Assembly (NCBI GenBank): GCA_947425005.1
Contig: CANDYP010000042.1
Span: forward strand, 1-10,532
Direction of reading: 5' to 3'
Length of the DNA: 10,532 nt
Source of the DNA: Rickettsiales bacterium
GTDB lineage: Bacteria > Pseudomonadota > Alphaproteobacteria > Rickettsiales > UBA1997
Below, one piece after another: positions 5,638-10,532 of the stretch (position 1 is its first letter; each line of letters opens with the position of its first letter). The notes beneath the pieces are model-generated. The model searched no databases, was not told the DNA's origin, and saw only the letters and a program-made list of their open reading frames with translations. The translations under genes were made by a program, and so were the position numbers.

Positions 5638-7650
5638 CTACGCCGCAGTCGTCACAAACTCCATCACCACTTGGCCAATTCCCACCGGCTCACCTTCCTT
5701 AAATTTTATCTTGCCAATCGTAACATCGTGATCTGTCCGAATTGAGTTCTCCATTTTCATCGCCTCAATGATCACAAGCTCTTGGCCAGCTTTCACCTCT
5801 TCACCTTCCTCAACTTTAAAGCGAATAACCTTGCCAGTAATTGGCGAGGTTAAATTTATCGGCTTAGCATTTTTCTGAATTTTCGGCATGAATTTGTGAA
5901 GCTCAGCATTTCTTGGCGAGAAGACATTCACAAAAACATCGGAGCCAGAATATTGCAGTAAGTAGCTGCCGGTAATGTTATTTTCTCTGATTTTAACTCC
6001 TACCTCTTTACCATTCACAGTACCGCGGAAAAGCTTATCGCCATTGTTCCACGAAGATTCCAATGCGATTTCTTTTTTGTCGCATTCGATTCTGATGTGG
6101 CCCGAAGATCTGTCCAAAATATTGATGAGATAAGACTTCTCGTCGAGCATCACCACCCAAAGATCTGAAATTTGTTTTTCGCGATGAGAAAGTTGTCCGG
6201 TGATTTTGCCGTTACGTTCGTAGTTGTGTAAGAAAATATGCATCGCGCTAATAATCAAAACCGCTTCAGATTCTGAGTTCAATTCGTTGCCAGAAAATCC
6301 AGTCGGGAATTCATTCTTAATGAAACTGGTTGAAATATCGCCGCTAACGAATTTTTCGTTGCGCATGATGGTTTCAAGAAAGCTAATATTGTGCGAAACG
6401 CCGCCAATGGCAAAGCTTCCCAAGGCATGACGCATATGATCGATCGCCTCGATACGAGTTTTTCCGTAAGAGCAAAGTTTGGCAATCATTGCATCGTAGA
6501 ACATGCTGACCTCACCACCTTCGTAAACGCCAGAATCTACTCGTACATTTTCATTTTCTTCCGGCTCAATGTAGAGGTTGATGCGGCCTGACGACGGCAA
6601 AAATCCGCGAGACGGATCTTCAGCGTAAATGCGCGACTCCATGGCCCAACCTTCGAGTTTCACTTGCTCTTGCGCGAAAGGAAGTTTCTCGCCAAGAGCG
6701 ATTCTGATCATTAGCTCAACGATATCCAAACCCGTGACCAGCTCAGTAACCGGATGCTCAACTTGCAAACGCGTGTTCATTTCAAGGAAGTAGAAATTTC
6801 TATTCTTATCCATGATGTATTCAATCGTGCCCGCTGAGTAATAGCCCACCTTCGACGCCAAAGCTTTTGATTGCTCATACATTTTGGCACGAGTTTTTTC
6901 GTCCATGAAAGGGCTTGGCGCTTCTTCGATTACTTTTTGATTGTTACGCTGAATTGAGCATTCTCTTTCGCCCAAACAAACCGTGTTTCCTTGTTTGTCG
7001 GCAATCACTTGGATTTCAATGTGACGCGGATTTTCAATAAATTTTTCGATAAAAATACGATCATCCGAGAAACTGTTGCGAGCTTCGTTTGAGGCCGACA
7101 AAAAAGCTTCCGACATCTCCTCTTTTTTCCACACCACTCTCATGCCCTTACCGCCGCCGCCAGCAGAAGCTTTAACCATTACCGGGAAGCCAATTTTTTC
7201 TGCGATTTCTAAGGCTTCTTTGTCATCTTTAATAACGCCCATATGGCCTGGAACCGTACTGACTCCAGCTTCAATCGCCAATTTCTTTGACTGGATTTTA
7301 TCGCCCATCATCTCAATTGAGTAGGTTGAAGGCCCTACAAAAGTTACGCCATTTTTTTCTAAAATATTAGCGAAGTTACGATTCTCGGATAAAAATCCGT
7401 AGCCGGGATGCACCAAATCCGCACCGGTTTTTTTGATCGCCGCTAAAATTTTATCCACGTTGAGATAGCTTTGCGAAGAGGGCGAGTGGCCAATATTCAC
7501 AGCCTCGTCCGCCATTTGTACAAAAAGCGAATTGGCATCTGCATCCGAATAAACAGCGACAGTTTTAATGCCTAATTTGCGGCATGTTTTGATGATACGA
7601 CAAGCAATCTCGCCCCGATTGGCGATCAGTAATTTGTGCGATTTGTGCAT
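5638..7650 (-). CDS. pccA: Propionyl-CoA carboxylase alpha subunit (biotin carboxylase + biotin carrier)
   Basis: The 670-residue product has the full order of an acyl-CoA carboxylase alpha chain: biotin carboxylase N-domain starting LLIANRGEIACRII (7-20) with HPGYGFLSEN (81-90), the ATP-grasp glycine loop GGGGKGMRVV (164-173), CLGERECSIQRNNQK (225-239), and the catalytic EMNTRLQVEHPVTE segment (290-303). A middle linking region follows, then a C-terminal biotinyl domain with EAMKMEN (629-635), whose K632 carries biotin. It carboxylates biotin with bicarbonate and ATP and passes the group to the PccB carboxyltransferase, giving methylmalonyl-CoA from propionyl-CoA. Length and the fused carrier fit PccA; methylcrotonyl-CoA carboxylase alpha is the main alternative. 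Neither pccB nor a mutase is adjacent; upstream is the divergent ubiA. No Shine-Dalgarno is seen before the ATG (the leader there is pyrimidine-rich). Confidence 0.9.
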   Translation of the reverse strand: MHKSHKLLIANRGEIACRIIKTCRKLGIKTVAVYSDADANSLFVQMADEAVNIGHSPSSQSYLNVDKILAAIKKTGADLVHPGYGFLSENRNFANILEKNGVTFVGPSTYSIEMMGDKIQSKKLAIEAGVSTVPGHMGVIKDDKEALEIAEKIGFPVMVKASAGGGGKGMRVVWKKEEMSEAFLSASNEARNSFSDDRIFIEKFIENPRHIEIQVIADKQGNTVCLGERECSIQRNNQKVIEEAPSPFMDEKTRAKMYEQSKALASKVGYYSAGTIEYIMDKNRNFYFLEMNTRLQVEHPVTELVTGLDIVELMIRIALGEKLPFAQEQVKLEGWAMESRIYAEDPSRGFLPSSGRINLYIEPEENENVRVDSGVYEGGEVSMFYDAMIAKLCSYGKTRIEAIDHMRHALGSFAIGGVSHNISFLETIMRNEKFVSGDISTSFIKNEFPTGFSGNELNSESEAVLIISAMHIFLHNYERNGKITGQLSHREKQISDLWVVMLDEKSYLINILDRSSGHIRIECDKKEIALESSWNNGDKLFRGTVNGKEVGVKIRENNITGSYLLQYSGSDVFVNVFSPRNAELHKFMPKIQKNAKPINLTSPITGKVIRFKVEEGEEVKAGQELVIIEAMKMENSIRTDHDVTIGKIKFKEGEPVGIGQVVMEFVTTAA

Positions 7651-7796
7651 TTGAGGAAGAGGAAAGTTAAATTGATTTGCTAGAGTCCGTCTTTAAAACC
7701 TAAGACCGATCTTTGTTGAATTGGTATCCGCGGAAAGGCGGCGCATGCTAAATTTGAAGATGAAAGAATCAAACTAAAATCTCTTTGCAACCCGCT

Positions 7797-7802
7797 TACA
7801 AT
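7797..7802 (+). promoter_or_regulatory. Possible -10 element for ubiA operon
   Basis: TACAAT (7797-7802) matches the -10 consensus at five of six positions and would start transcription near 7809, only about eight bases before the ubiA ATG. That would give an almost leaderless message, consistent with the absence of a Shine-Dalgarno (the leader reads CACCTCCACTAACT). No good -35 hexamer lies 16-18 bases upstream, so this is weak. The rest of the 166-base divergent gap (7651-7816) contains only a small GC hairpin, CCGC/GCGG at 7728-7741. Confidence 0.25.
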
Positions 7803-7816
7803 CACCTCCACTAACT

Positions 7817-8677
7817 ATGAATCAACGCCTCACCAATTACATAAATCTTACGCGCTTAGATCGGCCAATCGGAACTGCCCTCCTATTTTTACCCTGTCTT
7901 TTTGGAATTTTTTTGGCACTCAAAAAAACCGAATTGGATTTACCTCGCCTTACTTGGATAATTTTTTTATTTGGCTTAGGCTCAATAGTTATGCGCTCCG
8001 CCGGCTGTGTCATTAACGATATTTTTGATCAAGATTTTGATAGGCAAGTAGCCCGCACAAAAAATCGGCCTCTCGCCGCAAGCAAAATTGATCGCTCCGA
8101 AGCCTTAATTTTACTGGCCTTGCTGCTGCTGATTGGATTTTTTATTCTACTTCAATTCAACCTCCCCACAATAATTTCGGGATTTTTTGCGCTAACTTTG
8201 GCCCTTACTTACCCACTGATGAAGCGCATCACTTACTATCCGCAAATTTTTTTAGGCCTCGCTTTTAATTTTGGGATTTTAATGTCCGACCTTGCCATTC
8301 TTGGTCGCATAGACTTGGAATTCATAATTTTGTATTTTGCCGCAATAATTTGGACATTGATTTACGACACCATTTACGCTTACCAAGATATTGAGGACGA
8401 CTTAAAAATCGGCGTCAAATCTAGTGCCATCAAGTTTAGCATAAACCCAAAAAATATTTTGCTCTCCCTAACTTTTACCATGTTTGGCACCATATTTTTT
8501 GTTGGAACCTTAGAGTTTTTTAAGTGGCAATTCTTTTTGAGCGCCTTTGCTGCTCTTGCTCTCTTGACCCATCAAATCGTCACTTGCAATTTCACCAATC
8601 CCCAAGCTTGCTTGAAAGTTTTTAAAGCAAATTTTTGGGTCGGAATCTTAATTTTAATTGGAATTTTTTTAGGATAA
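7817..8677 (+). CDS. ubiA: 4-hydroxybenzoate polyprenyltransferase
   Basis: The 286-residue integral membrane protein carries both aspartate-rich motifs of the UbiA family: NDIFDQDFDRQV (67-78) and YDTIYAYQDIEDDLKIG (183-199), the latter close to the E. coli UbiA sequence. The N-terminus LTRLDRPIGTALLFLPC (11-27) is also typical of bacterial and mitochondrial 4-HB transferases, as are the NRPLA segment (83-87) and GVKSSAIKF (199-207). About eight hydrophobic segments can be counted. It attaches a polyprenyl chain to 4-hydroxybenzoate using magnesium and polyprenyl diphosphate, an early membrane step of ubiquinone synthesis. The motifs and length fit UbiA better than haem O synthase or menaquinone homologues. 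It heads a four-gene run; its TAA stop overlaps the nadD ATG by one base. Confidence 0.93.
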   Translation: MNQRLTNYINLTRLDRPIGTALLFLPCLFGIFLALKKTELDLPRLTWIIFLFGLGSIVMRSAGCVINDIFDQDFDRQVARTKNRPLAASKIDRSEALILLALLLLIGFFILLQFNLPTIISGFFALTLALTYPLMKRITYYPQIFLGLAFNFGILMSDLAILGRIDLEFIILYFAAIIWTLIYDTIYAYQDIEDDLKIGVKSSAIKFSINPKNILLSLTFTMFGTIFFVGTLEFFKWQFFLSAFAALALLTHQIVTCNFTNPQACLKVFKANFWVGILILIGIFLG

Positions 8678-9204
8678 TGAGAGTTGGATTATTCGGCGGC
8701 AGCTTTAATCCCGCCCATCAGGGACATCTTCATATCAGCAACTTAGCGCTTAAAAAACTGGGCCTAAATCAAATTTGGTGGATTCCAACTGCCCGCAATA
8801 CCTTCAAAGATCCTGCAGTTTACAAAAGCTACGAGCTCCGCTGCAATGGTTGCAAAGCCCTCATCAGAGATCATCCCAAAATTTATCTCAAAAAATTTGA
8901 TGGAATTCGCACAGAAAAATTGGTAAAAAAATTACAGAATAAATATCCAAATTATAAATTTTTTTGGATCGCGGGAGCAGATAATCTAGCTCGTCTGCAC
9001 GAATGGGATAATTTTAAAAATCTGATTAAGCTGCTACCTTTGGCAATTTTTAGCCGAGAAAATTTTTTACTAAAAGCTGCCCAAACCAAGTCTTTTCAAA
9101 TTTATCGCAAACTAGTCAAGTCAAGTGATCAGCTGCCCAAGTTTATCATTTTTAGAACAAAAAATTTGAACATCTCTTCAACAGAAATTAGAAAAAATGC
9201 CTAA
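8677..9204 (+). CDS. nadD: Nicotinate-nucleotide adenylyltransferase
   Basis: From the ATG at 8677 (TAATG overlap with ubiA) the product is 175 residues. It opens with MRVGLFGGSFNPAHQGHLHI, the GxFxPxHxGH nucleotidyltransferase signature, followed by IWWIPTARNTFKDP (about 33-46), FWIAGADNLARLHEW (about 98-112), and the ISSTEIR motif (166-172). NadD adenylylates nicotinate mononucleotide to deamido-NAD in the cytoplasm. An in-frame upstream start at 8635 would overlap ubiA and add residues unlike the family. The protein ends three residues after ISSTEIR, whereas family members usually continue 15-30 residues with a C-terminal helix, so it is short. AGGA lies only two bases before the ATG. It overlaps tatD by eight bases. 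Confidence 0.9.
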   Translation: MRVGLFGGSFNPAHQGHLHISNLALKKLGLNQIWWIPTARNTFKDPAVYKSYELRCNGCKALIRDHPKIYLKKFDGIRTEKLVKKLQNKYPNYKFFWIAGADNLARLHEWDNFKNLIKLLPLAIFSRENFLLKAAQTKSFQIYRKLVKSSDQLPKFIIFRTKNLNISSTEIRKNA

Positions 9205-9997
9205 TTATAATTACATCGTCGACACCCATTGCCACTTGGATCTGATCGAGAAACAAGGGCTCAAGATCGAAGAAATAATCCAAAACTCTCTGCAAAATAA
9301 TGTAAAAATTTTGCAAACGATCTGCACCCGCATCACTGATATTCAAAGCCTTCTCGACTACACTAAATTGCATGATTTTATTTACGCCTCAGTTGGAATC
9401 CACCCTTGCAACGTTACGGAGCAGCCAAAAATTAGCGCTGCCGACATCGTAAAAATCTGCAATGAGAACTCTAAAATCATTGGCATTGGCGAAACTGGCC
9501 TAGATTATTACCACGACAAATCTGCGATTGATCTCCAAAAGATGAGCTTCCTCGAACATATTAAAGCCTCACAAGAAACTGACTTACCACTCATCATCCA
9601 CAGTCGCGATGCCGATGCCGACATGATGGAGATTTTAACAAGTGAGCAAAAAAATTCTCCCTTCCCAGCCCTCCTGCATTGCTTTTCTAGCTCAAAAGAA
9701 TTGGCCCTCAAAGCTCTGGATCTAGGAATCTACATTTCAATCTCCGGCATCGTGACTTTTAAAAATGCCATCGAACTGCAAGAAATTGTCAAATCTTTAC
9801 CTCTGGAATCATTGTTGGTTGAAACTGACTCGCCTTATTTAGCGCCGATTCCATTTCGCGGAAAAATTAATCAACCAGCTTTTACAAAGCATGTGGTCGA
9901 ATTTATTGCTCAATTGAAAGGCTTAAGAATCGAAGAAGTGACCGCGCAAACTACTAAAAACTTTTTCAGGATTTTTAAAAAGGCTCAAAAATTATGA
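9197..9997 (+). CDS. tatD: TatD-family metal-dependent hydrolase/DNase
   Basis: The 266-residue product has all the metal-binding markers of the TatD amidohydrolase-like barrel: DTHCHLD (9-15, H11 and H13), GIGETGLDYY (96-105, E99), IHSRDAD (134-140, H135), LHCFSSS (160-166, H161), and VETDSPYLAP (208-217, D211). Members are cytoplasmic 3'-5' exonucleases or deoxyribonucleases implicated in DNA repair and RNA quality control; the name is historical, and the protein is not needed for Tat export. The length is normal. In many proteobacteria a tatD/ycfH gene follows metG or holB rather than nadD. It overlaps nadD by eight bases and tadA by four (ATGA), suggesting coupled translation. Choice between the TatD and YcfH/YjjV subfamilies is not possible by eye. 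Confidence 0.92.
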   Translation: MPNYNYIVDTHCHLDLIEKQGLKIEEIIQNSLQNNVKILQTICTRITDIQSLLDYTKLHDFIYASVGIHPCNVTEQPKISAADIVKICNENSKIIGIGETGLDYYHDKSAIDLQKMSFLEHIKASQETDLPLIIHSRDADADMMEILTSEQKNSPFPALLHCFSSSKELALKALDLGIYISISGIVTFKNAIELQEIVKSLPLESLLVETDSPYLAPIPFRGKINQPAFTKHVVEFIAQLKGLRIEEVTAQTTKNFFRIFKKAQKL

Positions 9998-10437
9998 AAA
10001 ATAATTTTATCGCAGAGGCCTTGCGTCAGGCCAAAATCGCTTTTGAAAAAGATGAAGTTCCAGTTGGAGCTGTGATCGTTGAAAACGGCAAAATCATCGC
10101 CGCAACTTACAATCAGAATTTACACTTAAACGATCCTACGGCTCACGCGGAAATCTTGGTTTTGCGCGAAGCCGCCAAAATTAAAAACTCGGCGCGGCTT
10201 GATGGTTGCGATCTTTATGTAACCCTAGAGCCTTGCGCAATGTGCGCTGCTGCAATTGCCTTAGCTAGAATCCGCAGAGTTTATTACGCAGCCTCCGATA
10301 CAAAATTTGGTGCCGTAGAAAATGGGGCACAGATTTTTTCCAGCTCGTCATGTCATCACAGACCTGAGATTTATTCTGGAATTGGTGACGAAGAATCTAG
10401 GGAGTTGTTGGTGAAATTTTTTAAAGCAAGAAGGTAA
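9994..10437 (+). CDS. tadA: tRNA-specific adenosine deaminase
   Basis: The 147-residue protein is a cytidine-deaminase-fold zinc enzyme with HAE (51-53; zinc ligand H51, catalytic E53) and LEPCAMC (78-84; zinc ligands C81 and C84). It also has the family-typical EVPVGAVIV (21-29), TAHAEILVLREAA (49-61), and a C-terminal part with FGAVENGAQIF (105-115). TadA deaminates adenosine 34 of tRNA-Arg(ACG) to inosine, an essential step for decoding CGN codons. Guanine deaminase and other small deaminases share the fold, but the ARIRRVYYAASD segment (91-102) matches TadA. Its ATG overlaps the tatD stop (ATGA). It ends the operon; no clear terminator with a T-run follows before the window edge. The tRNA-Arg in this window has anticodon TCT and is not its substrate. 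Confidence 0.93.
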   Translation: MKNNFIAEALRQAKIAFEKDEVPVGAVIVENGKIIAATYNQNLHLNDPTAHAEILVLREAAKIKNSARLDGCDLYVTLEPCAMCAAAIALARIRRVYYAASDTKFGAVENGAQIFSSSSCHHRPEIYSGIGDEESRELLVKFFKARR

Positions 10438-10452
10438 AACAGGATTTTACTT
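10432..10452 (+). repeat. A+T-rich hairpin overlapping the tadA stop codon
   Basis: AGGTAAAA (10432-10439) pairs with TTTTACTT (10445-10452) through eight pairs, including one G-T, around the loop CAGGA. The tadA stop TAA (10435-10437) lies inside the left arm. No T-run follows, so it may be a transcript-end stabiliser or a weak terminator rather than a classical one. Confidence 0.45.
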
Positions 10453-10469
10453 CCACACTAAAAACCGTC

Positions 10470-10489
10470 GGTTGAGCGGAGTCGAAACC
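10470..10489. repeat. REP-like intergenic palindrome
   Basis: GGTTGAGCGGAGTCGAAACC reads on the minus strand as GGTTTCGACTCCGCTCAACC. Its arms GGTT/AACC plus GA/TC pair with a two-base TC bulge. This is the same plan as the widespread CCCTTCGACAAGCTCAGGG dispersed repeats. The left arm can also pair with AACCG at 10463-10467, giving a competing 11-base palindrome at 10463-10473. Only one copy is in the window, so repeat status in this genome is inferred. Confidence 0.45.
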
Positions 10490-10532
10490 ACCAGAAGGTT
10501 CCTCTTCGATAACACAGCAGTAACCTTCCGGT
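10490..10532. repeat. Inverted repeat at the right window edge
   Basis: ACCAGAAGGTT (10490-10500) is complementary to AACCTTCCGGT (10522-10532) except for one A-C mismatch, leaving a 21-base loop. The right arm ends exactly at the window edge, so the stem may extend further and its role (terminator, or part of a larger repeat unit with 10463-10489) cannot be decided. Confidence 0.55.

Noticed and set aside
2140..7734. Shared 10-mer TATCCGCGGA at 2140-2149 and 7725-7734
   Set aside because: Two identical 10-mers are expected by chance in a 10 kb window, and the flanking bases differ.
1..10532. Defence, toxin-antitoxin, CRISPR or mobile-element cassette
   Set aside because: Every long open frame is accounted for by a conserved housekeeping family, and no spaced direct repeats, transposase motifs or integrase sequences were seen.

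Overview
The window is a stretch of A+T-rich bacterial chromosome (about 60% A+T by eye) that carries only housekeeping and metabolic genes. The best guess for the host is a low-GC alphaproteobacterium, possibly a reduced, Rickettsiales-like or free-living streamlined lineage. The support is indirect: a TenI/ThiE-like protein of the kind seen in alphaproteobacteria, a CcmB haem exporter subunit (system I cytochrome c maturation), UbiA (ubiquinone), a biotin-dependent propionyl-CoA carboxylase alpha chain, a GlnA with an adenylylation tyrosine, and a tight, overlapping gene layout with very weak Shine-Dalgarno signals. The taxonomic call is inference.

Layout. Positions 1-101 (minus) hold the first 33 codons of EF-Tu. 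A 253-base gap follows, with a terminator for glnA on its right side. Positions 355-1773 (minus) encode glutamine synthetase GlnA. A 261-base gap contains candidate promoters for glnA (minus) and for a tRNA-Arg(TCT) at 2035-2111 (plus). Next is yggS (2150-2833, minus), a PLP-homeostasis protein whose start codon overlaps, within one CATG, the start codon of the plus-strand TenI/ThiE-like gene. That gene leads a three-gene plus-strand run, TenI-like, manC, ccmB (2832-5536), joined by a 4-base overlap and a zero-base gap, and closed by a hairpin terminator at 5588-5633. Converging on it is pccA (5638-7650, minus). A 166-base divergent intergenic region separates pccA from a second plus-strand run, ubiA, nadD, tatD, tadA (7817-10437), in which every junction overlaps by 1 to 8 bases. 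The last 95 bases carry a cluster of short inverted repeats, one of which resembles the dispersed intergenic REP-like palindromes common in many bacteria.

Function. The genes do not form one pathway. They cover translation (EF-Tu, tRNA-Arg, TadA wobble deamination), nitrogen assimilation (GlnA), cofactor work (YggS for PLP, TenI-like for thiamin thiazole, NadD for NAD, UbiA for ubiquinone, CcmB for haem delivery to cytochrome c), GDP-mannose supply for surface polysaccharide (ManC), propionyl-CoA carboxylation (PccA), and a TatD-family metal-dependent DNase/hydrolase. I see no mobile element, CRISPR array, toxin-antitoxin pair or defence-like cassette, and no convincing new system. The points of interest are the gene order (orphan ccmB, pccA and glnA away from their usual partners), the shared start codon pair, an unusually short NadD, weak ribosome binding sites, and the repeat cluster at the right edge.
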